Part shown: one piece after another, positions 11,273 to 23,205 of the stretch | Layout of the letters: every line of letters begins with the position of its first letter | Numbering within the stretch: the stretch's first letter is position 1 | Origin: Baylisascaris procyonis | Taxonomy: Eukaryota; Nematoda; Chromadorea; Rhabditida; Ascarididae | Assembly: GCA_037389465.1 (NCBI GenBank) | Contig: JAZARR010000146.1 | Span: 7,401,501-7,465,500, forward strand | Direction of reading: 5' to 3' | Length of the DNA stretch: 64,000 bases | The notes under the pieces: generated by a model | Database searches by the model: none | What the model was told of the DNA's origin: nothing | What the model saw: only the letters and a program-made list of their open reading frames with translations | Translations under genes and position numbers: made by a program

Positions 11273-13722
11273 GTCTGCCGATGCTTGTTATCGCTGAACA
11301 CGATCTTGTGTGCGAATTTACTGGACACTTAAGCAGCACTGATGGTGTTTACCTTGTTTCAAATGCAGGCGCTAAACTTAGGTAACCTATATGAACAGTG
11401 AGCTTGAGGCCGCGAGCAGCTATCAGTTTTGCATCAAAACCGAAATAACGCGTGAAACTTAATATTTTCAGCAGCTATCTATTAGCTGTTGATTATAGTT
11501 CAAGAGAATTAAATATGCTAGATACTTTCCATGAGTCCAATCGAAAAACATTTTACTGTGCTGATTTGAATGTAGAACGTCGATTTGTTCTAACTTACCC
11601 ACACTCGAATCATTGCAATGCTTTCTTCTTGCTTGAGAATAATATCCAGATATACCGGTTCAGTCATGCCATCACATCTGAAAAGCATTCACTGTTGAGT
11701 ATCAGTAAGAATCTTATTTCAATAAGTTCAATTTTGCAAAATACTCTCCCATATTCATTGCTAAAATGTCATTTCACAATCAACAACTAAGAACACAATT
11801 AAGCAATCGTGAAATGCACATATATGAACCAACTTTGCGGTCCACATTCTCTGTGGATCAGTACATGGCCAACGACCGCATTCACAAATTAAACTCTCCA
11901 ACATTCCAAACGATTCTTTCGCGTTTGTCTCCATCTGAAATCAAATGATTATGAAGTTTATTTACATTTTGTAATAAACACATGGCATATTTGAATAAGA
12001 GAGGACAACTTGATGATGATCGATGCCATTTTGAGCATTCATAATTGTCTACTGTGCTTCGATTATTGAACCCATTGAGCGTTCAATCTCCCGAAATGTG
12101 TAGATTGAGGCGTTTGGGAGGCTTTTGTGAATCGTTTCTGTATAGAGAAAAGCCAATCACTTAGCACATACACAGCCAACATCAGTGATTTGTTCGTAAG
12201 ACAACGTAAAACCACTCTTATCAGCTCGTTTCACGACGAGCACAAATGCAAGCATTAGCTCCTCTACTACACAAGCATTTGTAAGCGAACAGGAACCCAG
12301 TAAACCTGCTCGACTTGAGGTCGTTGACCATCTGCGGTGAAAATTTCGATAGTATTGAGGCCAATAAAATGTGGGTCATCCCATGTGCTCAACAATATGA
12401 ATCGCAATGTTCGACCGCAAGGCAGCTCGGGGATTTCGAATTGCTCGCTGCAAAATATCTCTCCACTGAAATTAAACAAATCAACACATATGAGTATCAA
12501 AGAAATTTTTTGCATGTAACAATTTTTGAAATTTCTATAAATGCATAAATAAATATTTAAAATTTCATGAAATATAATACGGCAAGAATATGGAGACTGC
12601 CAATTGTCACGAATTGTGCCGATTGTATGGAAATGATCAACGAAATATTGTACGCTAAACGATATACTATGAAGCGCTAAGCTAACACGTGATTGAATTG
12701 TTCGCGAAAACGTACTTTTTTGAGTTTTCACTGAACTATTTGTGTTTTCGGGGATGCCGAATAAAATTTCCGAAATTGCTTCATTGGTTGAATGGAAAAT
12801 TATTATAGTTCATTTTGTGTGTGCAAACAACCTAAATTGAGTATGAAAACATCCTTGACCATATGTAACAATTACAGAAGGCTAAGAATTTACCAGGAAA
12901 TTTACGGTCAACAAAAGGGGTAAGAGCTTTTCGCTTTAATAGCAGCCTCAGTAAAGAAAAATAATGATAAGTGCTACTTGGTCCTACAAGCTATATGTAT
13001 ACTTAGAAGAGTTAGACTTTCTGTATATCATGAGATTTGTTGCTTCTTGATAGTGCAATCATAGGAGCCTGTAAAGCATAATACTATCTAGTTTTTCTAG
13101 TTGAGGGGATTTTTTGCTTCATCTCTTTTGATCGCTGTGGCACTTATAGTCGTTTCTACAATTGGATTAACGTCGTAGCGAGGCAATTATCCTACATAGA
13201 GACTTTCAACAATTCATCGATTATCATTCTTGACGACCTTCTAAATCAATCATATCCATCAATCTTTACACTGAACTTGCAAAAAAAGGGAAGAAGTAAG
13301 GGAAATATTTATCCAATAAAATGAAAAACTAGTAAATGACACATTACAATTAATTAATTAGTCACAATTTTACATTAGTGCGTCAAACACGTTTTGCCAA
13401 TTCATAATATAATCGGGATAGTAACGAACGCATCCAGTTTTCATTTTTTTTTCGGTTTATTGGTTGCAACCCTTAATTTGATTCTAACGGAATGCATCCG
13501 TTTAGCAGTGAAGCGATATTTTTTTAGAGTGCTTTCGGTTTCAGCTGAACTTTAACTTAAAACGCATTGGATTTACACCTAATACCGTTGGCATCGCCAA
13601 CGATAAATGTCAATTCTCTGTTAATGAATACGTAGAAAGGAAAGGAACAGACGTTTGCTGTACGCCATTACAATCGGCACCATCTTCCGGAGTATTTTCC
13701 AATATTTCCGACATCGTGTCAC
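3538..13722 (-). CDS. KATNIP: Katanin-interacting protein (KATNIP/KIAA0556) orthologue, 15 exons
   Basis: Exons in order of transcription: 13722-13632, 12465-12306, 11934-11834, 11677-11599, 10879-10745, 10285-10138, 9799-9539, 8802-8658, 8137-8019, 7094-6975, 5882-5772, 5334-5235, 4845-4704, 4087-4003, 3908-3538 (stop TAG). All splice phases agree, giving one frame of about 721 codons from the first listed exon. Family hallmarks (DUF4457) recur as a tandem module: LLSTWDDPHFIGLNTIEIF, then MIRVW|NYDQSRVHALRGV, GD|TILFTTDE, ENWGAPDCIGLTGLQF, VWNYNASPEMSYAGVR, LLSTWGDEFYIGLNGIEFF, DPRTSENLIDGVNDTT and MWLTPVLPNRY...VSVDDLIVFSG. KATNIP binds microtubules and katanin and sits at the ciliary base; mutation causes Joubert syndrome in humans. 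Vertebrate proteins are roughly twice as long. The 3' borders of exon 10285-10138 and the 5' border of 9799-9539 are the least certain. The final exon encodes a basic, Ser/Asn-rich tail that I do not recognise. Confidence 0.9.
10574..10653. repeat. (AT)n microsatellite
   Basis: About 40 uninterrupted AT units lie in the KATNIP intron between the exons at 10745 and 10285. ORFs crossing it read as alternating Tyr-Ile and are artefacts. Confidence 0.97.
11208..11270. repeat. (AT)n microsatellite
   Basis: About 31 uninterrupted AT units lie in the KATNIP intron between the exons at 11599 and 10879. Confidence 0.97.
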
Positions 13723-15204
13723 CTACAATCAAGAAATAATTGTGCTATTGAGATTATTGAATATTTGCACGTCATTCGCTAAATCGTTATGCAATGAAAA
13801 CATTTAATGAATATAGTACAAAAAAAAAATTTGAACGATATAAAGGGACAACGCAATTGCCTCCTCAGATCTTCGGGAAACTTTTAAATATTAATAGCAT
13901 TTTGAGTGCAAACCCCATAGCAAATGACAAGTCCTCCTGCTGCAGATCGTCTGCAAACGATGAATATTGCTAATGAACGCCAAGCAGCTATCGTATTTCG
14001 ATTGGAAACGTTTTGAAAGTCGAATTTTTTAAGGATGAAATCAACGCATTTTTGATGAAAATTTGTGGTGCAATAACTTCCGAGACGAAATACAGTACAC
14101 CCTTCCTTCTTACATAATTCCTGCCTGACTTTTCTATGATAATATCCAAAACGATAGAAACAACTAAGCGAAAGCGAATAGTGCCGACTAGGATCGAAGT
14201 AACGAATGAACAATATCAACTAGAGTTCTATTAAGCTAGCGCGAGTGCGTTGCCATGGATGTGCATGAGATGTTTTCACCGACAAAGTTTTACATAAAAA
14301 AAGTCCAAAAAAATAGCGCTTGTGTTCTATCTTTTCCACTAGGAATTGATGGCCGTTAGGCTCATTATGAAGTATCAGTGGATAGCAGGAATTTGAGCTT
14401 GAAGCATAGCTTGTTGGTTCGATACTTGTTGATTTTATCGGAGTAGATGGTAAAGTTTGATGGCAATGCAATAACCAAAAGATATCCTTATATGAAAGAG
14501 AGAGTATTAGTATAACTAGGTGAAGTAGAACGCAACCAAATCTTAGCATTACTTTTGCAGCATATGGTCTTTACGAGACGGTGAAAGGAGGATCACGAGA
14601 ACCGAGAAGAAGCGAGGTTTTTTCGATAAAATACAGATAAATTTCAATTATACTATGAAGTCAATAGCTTCTCAAGTGGTTTTCAATAGCTTCTCAAGCA
14701 ATTAAAAGTTCCGCTTTCAAGCATCTCGAAGTATTGGATTATACAACGCAAACAAACTCGACAAAGTGGCGAAAACCAAAACAAAAGCCGAATGATATTG
14801 CAGTCAGCAAATTTCCTATTAGTGTTTAAGATGCTCAGAGGAAAAGAAAATGTAACAATTGTGTTGAAAAAACATAACAACTTATCCTTACGAAATCTTC
14901 ACAACAAAAGGAAACGAGAGTGGGTAATGTGGAACGTTGGAGTGCTGCTAGGTGGTAGTCATGACAACCAGTATGCTAAGCGATTTTCGCTTATGCTTTA
15001 TTCAACGAGCTTGATACACACCTCAATTCCTCAGAAACCATACAGATTATGATAGCATCTCCGTACTGTTTTGACACTACTGCTAGTATTTCATCTCGAA
15101 AAAAGTGCTTTAAAGGCGCTATAATACTTGACCGCAGCAGCTCGGTAACAATCGTCGCCTAAGATCATCAAGTGTGATGAACGCTGGACGCATTGGATCA
15201 GCAC

Positions 15205-15294
15205 CTGCTCAAAAGTGAATTCAGCCAAAGTTGGACGTGCGTTGCCATCACTGAAGTGTTTTCCTCGTCGAATGAGGTGGAACTATCACGTTGG
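15205..15294 (-). CDS. Tentative 5' exon of the KATNIP gene
   Basis: A minus-strand open segment runs between a good acceptor (TTTCTCCTCGCAG at 15295) and a donor (AGCAG|GTGCTG at 15204). It is one base plus 29 codons plus two bases and encodes a Ser/Asp/Glu-rich stretch ending THVQLWLNSLLS. It ends in phase 2, whereas the first firm KATNIP exon (13722) needs phase 1, so at least one small exon is missing. A 26-nt candidate (acceptor CTTAG at 15159, reading RRLLPSCC, weak donor GTCAAG) would fix the phase. Assignment to KATNIP rests on strand and position only. Confidence 0.35.
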
Positions 15295-16251
15295 CTGCGA
15301 GGAGAAATTCACTTGTTGGTCCGTCCTACTGCACAGGATCACCTTTAGACGCATTTTCGTATGGTTTGATTAGTACCACTGGCAATGTCACCCCTACAGA
15401 GACAACACAGCGAGGCCGCTCAGCAATCACAAGGGTGCATCGCTCACTTTCCTGCCTTTTGCACAAACCAGCTCACATTAGCTAGAGAAAATATGAATTA
15501 ATTAGAATGTAAAACACTAAAAAAATGCAAATTCATCGATCTCTCAACGTCAATGATGAGCGTAATTTTTCAATTCAATGTTGCTATTAAAGTACCAAAT
15601 TTATGAATCGTTTGATTGATTTCCTCACTGTGTACCCTATATTATCTTTAACGGCTGTATGTAATTTCAAGACGATTTACAAGCGATATGCATTTAAATG
15701 CAGTATAAAGTTTGAATTATTGTTTTGCAACTTCATACCATCATACTCTGTGCCATCGTTCAAAGCAATATTCGTATCTCCTTTTTCTTCAAGTTCTTGG
15801 AACCATTTATCCATCTCCAAACTTGATTCGAGAAATTACTTTCAGTGGTTTAGTTCCTCCATAAAATTGTTGCCCACTCATTGAATAGTTAAGGTGAGAA
15901 TATTGCCCCATGTAGGTCTTAGGGTGCGCCTGTTGATCATTCAAAGCGTATTTTTGAATATGATAAGGTTGTAGCTGCTTTTCGATATTAGCCTTTCAAC
16001 GTTAATGCCCCTATGCGCTTGTTGCTAAACTTTGAGAGAAACATTGTGTTTGTGCTTTAAGAATTTCCATCACATAAACACTATCTTTCAATAATATTTT
16101 AAGTGACGTTTGTGCACTAATGGATTGTTGCCGAGTATACGAGAGCGTGGTGTTGTTAAATTCTCGCTGAGTATTTCTGTTTTGCTCGTATGTGAATAAA
16201 TCAATCAAATAGACGTAGATTTATCAACGGATGGATCGACTATTCGGATAC

Positions 16252-16331
16252 CACTCGTACACTTCTGTCACCGGGTTGCCCTTCTGGCGGGGCACGTCCA
16301 CTGCCATCACCGGATGATCGATGCGTGCTCA
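16252..16331 (-). other. GC-rich coding-like segment, possible exon
   Basis: This 80-nt island is much richer in GC than its surroundings. On the minus strand it is open in two frames, one rich in Gly/Ser/Arg (THRSSGDGSGRAPPEGQP) and one reading DHPVMAVDVPRQKGNPVTE. The flanking TTTCGAG and GTG|GTATCC could act as splice sites. It may be an upstream exon of the minus-strand KATNIP gene or a fragment of another gene. I do not recognise either product. Confidence 0.25.
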
Positions 16332-17187
16332 CTCGAAACGAATATGAACGCATTTCTTGACACACGACACAATACACACACATACACAAATTTCCACTAT
16401 CTTATCATCTCTAAACTTTCCCTTTAGTATTTGCTCAATATGGCTTTTTCTATCTTTCAGTTTTCTTAAAATTGTGAGCATTTAGTTCCGAGTTTCGTTA
16501 ATTTCAAAATTTGCGCGAAAAAATCCCAATCATTTCTTATAATATCAAACTGTTTCCAAAGTTTCTAATTGTATCAATTTTTTGTAAATACTTTTTGGTC
16601 CTATAGAATCTGGTATTCATAATTTTCTACGGTCATAAAAGCGCTTTCTGAGTTGGGCACTAGATGAACAATTCATTTACATATGAAGAATTAAGTGAGT
16701 AATTTTGACCTTTCTTTGAAAGATTTTAACCTGAAAATATTGAGTCAAAAATTTGAAGCGAAATTATATAATCAAAATTAATTGATACGAAATGATGTTA
16801 TGCAATTGATGTATATAAATTTACAACCCCTTGTTGGCTGATTTTTTTCGATAATGCTTTGCGACATTTATTATGCGACCGATTTTACTTGAAATTCAAG
16901 ACATAAATAAAACAAAAACGAGCGTTATCGGACATAAGGGAAAAAAAATTTTTTTTTAATCCGCTTTGTTAAAATGATCGATCAAATATGAACTCTACAT
17001 TTTTTCATTACGTTTCAGGATCTGTCCTCTTTATTCATTCCCATTTTCCATTCGTGCACTAAATATTTATATGAGTAAATTTATGTTCACTTAATTATCC
17101 TTGACACTTAATAAGTTTCAACTAGTTCTGTTTGGTTCAAGAAACAACCAAATATAATGAATCACATTTACTCTTATGTCATTATGC

Positions 17188-17767
17188 TCTATGAGGCAGC
17201 GCAAGTCCCGATGTAGCAGATCTGACTCTCTCTGTTATGGAGTATACATATGCCAAAATTTCACGCTTTAATGCTCTCTGCTGTAGATATGTCGATGATT
17301 TATTAATATTCAATAACGAAAACTTTAAGCATACGGCAAATTTCATTTACGGTGAAGCATTACAGATTGAGATTACTTATGCTGGTAATATGGCCAATTT
17401 TTTGGATTTAAACTTATGTATTACACGTAATGGTGTGGTCACAAATGTATATGATAAGACCGATCAGTTTAACTTTCCAGTTAACAAATATACTCAATTG
17501 GATAGTAATATTCCTCTGTTTATACATAAAAACCTCATAGTTTCCCAAATCTATAGGTTTACTAAACTGTGCTCCGTTAAAGAAGATTTCATCAACAAGT
17601 GCAAAGACCTACTTAAAAATTATAGGGATAAAGGTCTTAGTATTTTCATTATGAAAAAGTTTATATACAAGGCATTGATCAATAAACCGGAATTGATATA
17701 TAAGTTTGTTTACCCAAACAGACAGAGTATTAGTAATTTGCTTGATACAATTTCTTATGGGCTTTAG
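17188..17767 (+). mobile_element. Penelope-like reverse transcriptase, 5'-truncated remnant
   Basis: An open frame from about 17188 to the TAG at 17765 encodes the C-terminal half of a reverse transcriptase. It reads SASPDVADLTLSVMEY, then the catalytic box YVDDLL (residues about 32-37), FLDLNLCITRNG, VYDKTDQFNFPVNKY and a Lys-rich helical thumb region. The order YVDD, FLDL, TxVYDK and the long thumb is typical of Penelope-like or closely related EN-less retroelements. An in-frame TGA (about 17185) sits just 5' of the readable part and fingers motifs are absent. No GIY-YIG endonuclease is visible downstream. It is a dead copy; the element may extend to about 18.5 kb, where a hammerhead-like motif typical of Penelope elements occurs. 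The base composition is as AT-rich as the surroundings, so the insertion is old or from a similar genome. Confidence 0.85.
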
Positions 17768-18381
17768 TATCTTACACATGGTGAGATTAAAGACATAGGT
17801 ACTTCATGGAATAAACGGGTCTGGTGCATTCTAATAGCAAAACACAATTAACATAATAGCTTGTTTTTATGATTACGTTAATAGAATCTAGGTTATTCAC
17901 ATTATTTACTTAATAATGCGGTGCTCCATATCAGAAAAAGTGGTTTTAATTAACTGCAGTAGTGCTAACTTCATGAAAAAAATATATTTATTGGTTCGCG
18001 AATCACGGTTCTCCTTTATAAAGATTCACTAAAATATTGATCTGACAATGGTCTACAGCACTATATAGCGCCAAAATTGATGCATTGCTGGAACCTTCTA
18101 CTTCTACGACCACCATTAACATCAGAACTATTACTTACGAAAGCGCGTTTACACGTGGGATTTCAATTTTATTTTCATAATTTTTTTTTTATTATAGTAG
18201 CTTTTCGATAACTACATCATAGAATAATCTTGACTTTCTTCATTCTATTCCTCGGTTTTTGCGTTTCCAGGTCCTCTTTTCTACCTCTGTCTGTCTCCTT
18301 ATTAAGCTGCCCTTTACATCGTTCTGTTTCACTAACATTACAACTTTTTATCATTTGGCTAACAGGGTTATGCGTATCGTT

Positions 18382-18437
18382 CTGATGATGGCCCGCGCAT
18401 AACTCAGGTGCACACTTAAACGAATAAGGGCCGAAAC
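18382..18437 (+). ncRNA. Hammerhead-ribozyme-like motif of the retroelement 3' region
   Basis: The conserved box CTGATGA (18382-18388) is followed by GGCCC (18390-18394). A complementary GGGCC (18428-18432) leads directly into GAAAC (18433-18437). This is the CUGAnGA / stem II / GAAA core order of hammerhead ribozymes, which are known in Penelope-like retroelements. Deviations: one unpaired T at 18389 before stem II, a 33-nt stem II loop, and no convincing stem III with a UH cleavage site. It is probably a degenerate remnant. Confidence 0.4.
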
Positions 18438-19090
18438 GTGTACACCTTTAAAGTCTTTGTTCTTTTCTCAGGATATCTTTTTTACAAATTCGATCGATTT
18501 CACTACTTTATGGTTCATTTATTTTATTTCATTTTGCATTTACAGTTTTATATAATCTCATGTTTTTAATTTATGGTGCATTCATGGTTTTAAATAATTA
18601 AATAATTTTAAATAAATTCAGCGGAGAGTGAAAAAAATTTTTTTTGTTGCTCCACTCTTCGTTGGTTTATGATATGATAACTTCAGATCCGAGCCTCATT
18701 TTTTACAGCCGATGAATTGTGCAGTGAATAATTTTAAAGCAATCTCACTTGTCTCTAGCCAAAGAGTCCCTTCACCATTTACAGTGACAATAATACATTC
18801 TTTAAAAAATACGACTCAACAAAAATTAACTCATTGTTCACTTTTTTTTCTTACTAATCGATTTACGAAAGATTTTAAGCTCTCCATTAGTTGTTTATCG
18901 TCCCCATAAATCAACTACTGCTGAACTCTTTCTACAGGCACAACGACTGCCACATAGTCATACCGAATATACCTCCCATCGCTAATATAGATATCATATC
19001 TCTTTATCAATGATGAGGCATTCCAATGTCAGCTCTTCTAAGAACTCGTTCGCATGGTTATTCTGGCCGTAAGATGCATTTCAGTATTCC

Positions 19091-21063
19091 TTAAGCAAGC
19101 TTCCTTGGAATCTGCCGTATGAATAGACTTCTAAGAGAGTTTAACTCTGGAGTGGCTATCAATTGATCGTCATATTTTCTAAGATTTATGTGAATTTTTA
19201 TTTAATGTGGCTAAAACTTAGCAGCACATGCACTGAATGATGATACTGCGTTTATTTGATGCATCTGTGTTGAGATGTATATTTGAAAATATTGGTTAAG
19301 TTAATTGTTGGAAGTATTTCCGGTGAATAATCTCATTTGCGCATTTATTTAAGAGAATTTATAACGTTCAATGATTGTTTATTCAATTTGAGAAAAAAAA
19401 AACGTGTATTTCCTCTCGTAACGCGTTCATTGATGGCCATATTTCATGTGAATGTTTGAGTGAATCATGACGAATGCTCGTTTACCTTTTATGATGCCTT
19501 ATATCATACAAAACCTCCCAATCACCGCTTATTGTTGCCTTCATTTCTAATAGCACTTTCTCAATGATAATATCCTATAAAAGCTACAATAAAAAATTGA
19601 TATGTGAGAGACAATTAGTGAATTTTAAACGTATTAGTGGAATAAAACTTCTTCTAAGGGGGCATAAAATGCTGAGATGGGAAGATATGTGAAAAATTGA
19701 GTTTAAATTCTATAGTGCTAATGAAAAAAATTTTGAAAATATCTTTTAGCTGTGTAAAATATTAACCCTCATGATGACATATTGGATTTTTCTATAGAGG
19801 AAAAAAAACTTTCGAAATGTTGCCCCTCTGAAGGAAATTCACATTGTTAGTCGCCTTTAGCTCAATTTCCAAATTTCACCAATCTACAGCTTCAGAATGC
19901 ATCAGTTAATAAAAGTGACATTTTGAGAAGGCTACTTAAGAATGTAAAATGATGTCCCTTCTAGAGTTGAATCTTGATTAATAGTGCTGTGAATTTAAAA
20001 ATTAAAGACTGAAACTTTTAGGAATCATTCGCTTTGCTCACCATATTTTACGAAAAGATGTTGGCAGAAGGAGAAAGGCGCCAATATGACAAAATTACAA
20101 AATTCTATTTTTGGCTCATCCATAATTCAGACCACTATTTGAAGGGGAACGGAGGAAAAGGCTAAATATGAAGAGAGACTAAATACGAGAGACGAGATTG
20201 TGAGGTTGTGTTTCCACATTGCCAGCTCAATCGGAAAATGAACTGAACTGGAAGAGGATTGCTGTAAAAATAGCGATTGCATAGAAAGGGAAGGTTGTTG
20301 GACTGAAGAAATGGAGGAGTTGGCGGTTAATATGTGAACTGTTCTCTTCAGCGGTGGCTTAGCTGAGTTTAGGGGCAAGAAAAGCCATTTCGAGGGAGGC
20401 AGGTACTACGCTGAAAAGGGGGGAAGATGTCGCTTGCGTAACTCATTGTGGTCCCAGCTCCCAAGTGTTTTGCCTTGCAACATTTGAAGCATTACCCTTT
20501 TTATATGATTTGCAGAAAAAATATTCAAAAGGCGCTAATGAACGAACACTTTGCAAATGTAGGCTGGATTCGTGACCCTCTATTAGTTTCAAATGGCGCT
20601 CCAAAGATTACTATGACGATCGATGTGCATGATCTACTGTCTGTGATCGATAGTCAATGTAGTCTTCTTTCGATTCTTCTTGCACTCGTTTCTGTGAAAT
20701 GTAGACCATCTAACATCTATCTGCATAATATTTGAAGCCGACCATTTTCCTAGACCGGCTATCTTGCTTACATTGGGAATGGCTGGTTTAGCTCGTTCGA
20801 AATGAAAGTACCTTGCTATGCAACTGTTACCATTTTCATGGAGCTCATCAGCTGAACAAAATTATCTTACCATAAAAAAACGATATGCAAGATTTTCCGA
20901 GAATTTTTAACAACTGATGGGCATAATTATTTGATATACCAAAGTCAATGCCATCAGAGGAGTGTTTAATGGTGGATTCTAGGCTACCGCATAACTTGGC
21001 TCGCGACCCAAACCACATTCTTGATTGTCTGGAGGCCAAACCAGTCGCATAATACTTTTTCAC
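19091..21063 (-). CDS. Unidentified gene U, three C-terminal exons
   Basis: Exons in order of transcription: 21063-20871 (acceptor GAACTATAG, donor TATG|GTAAGA), 19546-19486 (acceptor GTGCTATTAG, donor AAAG|GTAAAC) and 19130-19091 (acceptor CTCTCTTAG, stop TAA). Phases 1/2 and 2/1 match, giving about 97 residues. The first exon reads through YYATGLASRQSRMWFGSRA and ISNNYAHQLLKILGKSCISF; the last two give ISGDWEVLYDIRHHK and LFIRQIPRKLA before the stop. It has no signal peptide, membrane helix or motif that I recognise, and looks like the end of a helical cytoplasmic protein. More exons probably lie upstream on the same strand. A Ser-rich minus-strand ORF at 20127-20378 could be an alternative internal exon but is not needed for phase. 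Confidence 0.55.
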
Positions 21064-21521
21064 CTATAGTTCACTCAAAATTGAGAAGTCAAATTACATC
21101 CTACTGTGCAATTATCGAATCCAAAGAAAATAGTGAAGGTATCAATGGGAGAAAGGACATATTGATGATATTAAATAAACTGTGAAAAGTGCATATTGTC
21201 CTGTAAGCTTGACATATTTATCACATTGTTTCCTCCAGAACAATTTCTAAAAGTTACTCAGAAATCTTATAGCAATATTTTGCATCACCGATCACATTTG
21301 ATATAATTTTCCGCTTTTTTTTTTTTTTAAATAAATTTCTCTATGAATTGACGAAAAGTTAGTGAAGAAAAATATTTTTACGCAATCGTTATTTGCATGC
21401 TGGAGATGATTCTCGTGCTCATCATGTATGCTCATCTTTGTTTTAAAAGGCAATTATTTTATTCATTATATGAGTTCAGAATGGAATGAGAATGTCACTT
21501 AATGAATGTGGCATAAGAAAT

Positions 21522-21587
21522 GTTCGTTTTTTTTTTTCAAAAATTTCGCAACATGCGATGCGGAAATTCGAAAAAAAAAAAACGAAC
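21522..21587. repeat. Long foldback (inverted repeat)
   Basis: The left arm begins GTTCG followed by T11 and C, then AATTTCGCA. The right arm is TGCGGAAATTCG, then a run of A and CGAAC. The arms pair over about 27 bp with one bulge around an 8-nt loop (ACATGCGA). A related A-run followed by CGAACG also occurs at about 25646-25665. Confidence 0.75.
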
Positions 21588-22489
21588 GTCCTCTAACGTA
21601 CTGCATATGTTTGTGCACCTGTTCGTCATGCCTTTTTCTGCTTGAATTTATGTAAGGCAATTTCCTCGTCTCACCTAGTCATTCTGCTAATTAAATGCTA
21701 TCACATTAAATGGTGTTGTCTTATATACTGTTCTCATTGTTCGCTTCTGATGGCTTGTAGTCAACTACAAATTGAGTCAATGGTATTTGCACTATTATAG
21801 TTCCTTCGAAGTCCCGAACTTTGAGGGTCCGATGGGTAAGAAATGAGAGTTACCTAGATAAATTTTCCCTGATATCAAGACTGCCAATGGCTGACTTCGT
21901 TAGGGCCTATCTTTGTGCAGATAGACTTTGTGTTGCAGAGTTTCAAAAGGAATTTGCATGACTCAGAAGAAGAAATGGGTGTTTAAGTTTCTGAAATTTT
22001 TGAGGGTGCTATCAAGTTAAGACCGGAAAGACATTGCTTCAAAGATTGATACTAAAGTGCATTTTCTAAAAGGCGAAAAACTGTTCGTTTACATGATACG
22101 AAAATAACTATATATAACGAAAGAAATCCCTCATATGCTAAAACTTTTGAATAACTTTTTGCTTCATTTTCCAATGTCACTTTATGTGCTATCCATTTTT
22201 TTTTGCATCATATTTACACATTAATAAATGCTGCTTTCTGTGCGTCCTCATTAGGTCAATTTGTATAAATAAGAAGTATTCCGTTAAATTATCCACAAAT
22301 TTAATAAGCCAACAAAATGTATTATAGTGACTAATTTGTGAATCTATTTATGGGACCGCTTAATGTTAACTCTCTTTGATAGCATCTTCTATATTTTATT
22401 CTGGTTTGCTTAGCTATTTACTAAGTAAAGTAGTAGAGAAACATAACAAAAAAACTGATGGGGTGTTTTTTTTTTGTGTCCATCACAGA

Positions 22490-22648
22490 ATGAATGAAAT
22501 ACATGAACAAATCAACACTGCTCTTAAGCTGAAAGGGACTTTAGAGCTTTCTAACGAAATTGATGTCTTACTGTTGCGGTATGAACACAACAAGCTATCA
22601 CTGCCACTAGGATGCAATATTTCAAATTTTGATCTTAAAATGCGATAA
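22490..22648 (+). CDS. Possible terminal exon of an unidentified plus-strand gene
   Basis: It follows a pyrimidine-rich acceptor (T-run then GTGTCCATCACAG, ending 22489). The frame begins with one base, then an ATG and 51 more codons to the TAA at 22646, with Glu/Leu/Lys-rich helical content such as NEIHEQINTALKLKGTLEL. A donor GCG|GTATGA inside could end the exon earlier. It lies opposite the minus-strand unidentified gene, so it would be nested. No family is recognised. Confidence 0.3.
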   Translation: MNEIHEQINTALKLKGTLELSNEIDVLLLRYEHNKLSLPLGCNISNFDLKMR

Positions 22649-23100
22649 GGCTGTGATGAACTATGAGAATAACTTAACTATTAACTTCTAAATTAAAATT
22701 CATAGTAACTTATCAAGAAATCAAGGAACTTGATAGAATTCTAATTTCTGGATCATTTTCTGGAGTATTCTGGAGCATCGTACTCAGCATTTTTCAACGT
22801 TTCATATTCTTTAGTGAGTTGCAGTATGAAAGCATTGCGAATCGACACGCACACACGCACACATACACGCATCGATGACGATACCATAATGCGTTTTGCA
22901 TTAAAATGCAAAAACGTTTATATATCGAATCCGTTATAGGGAGGATCATTATATTTGATGAATTCCCGTTGGGGCTTTATACAGCGATTGCATTTTGATT
23001 TGCATTCAAGCGCATTTTTTCTAAACATTAATAATTATGACATTCAGAATTATTCAGAGAAGCATAATTTTGAGTGAAATGAGGATTGCTTGTGTGCCTA

Positions 23101-23101
23101 T

Positions 23102-23156
<55 letters not shown>

Positions 23157-23205
23157 TGTGTATGTATGCTTGTGTATGTATGTGTGCTTGTGTGTGTATG
23201 TGTAT
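23101..23205. repeat. (GT)n and GTAT-type microsatellite
   Basis: An uninterrupted TG run (about 23107-23148) grades into TATGTATGTG and GTGTATGTATG variants. Overlapping ORFs on both strands (Cys-Val or Thr-His runs) are artefacts. Confidence 0.95.

Noticed and set aside
10451..11328. ORFs on both strands crossing the (AT)n arrays
   Set aside because: They translate the microsatellite as alternating Tyr-Ile and have no independent coding support.
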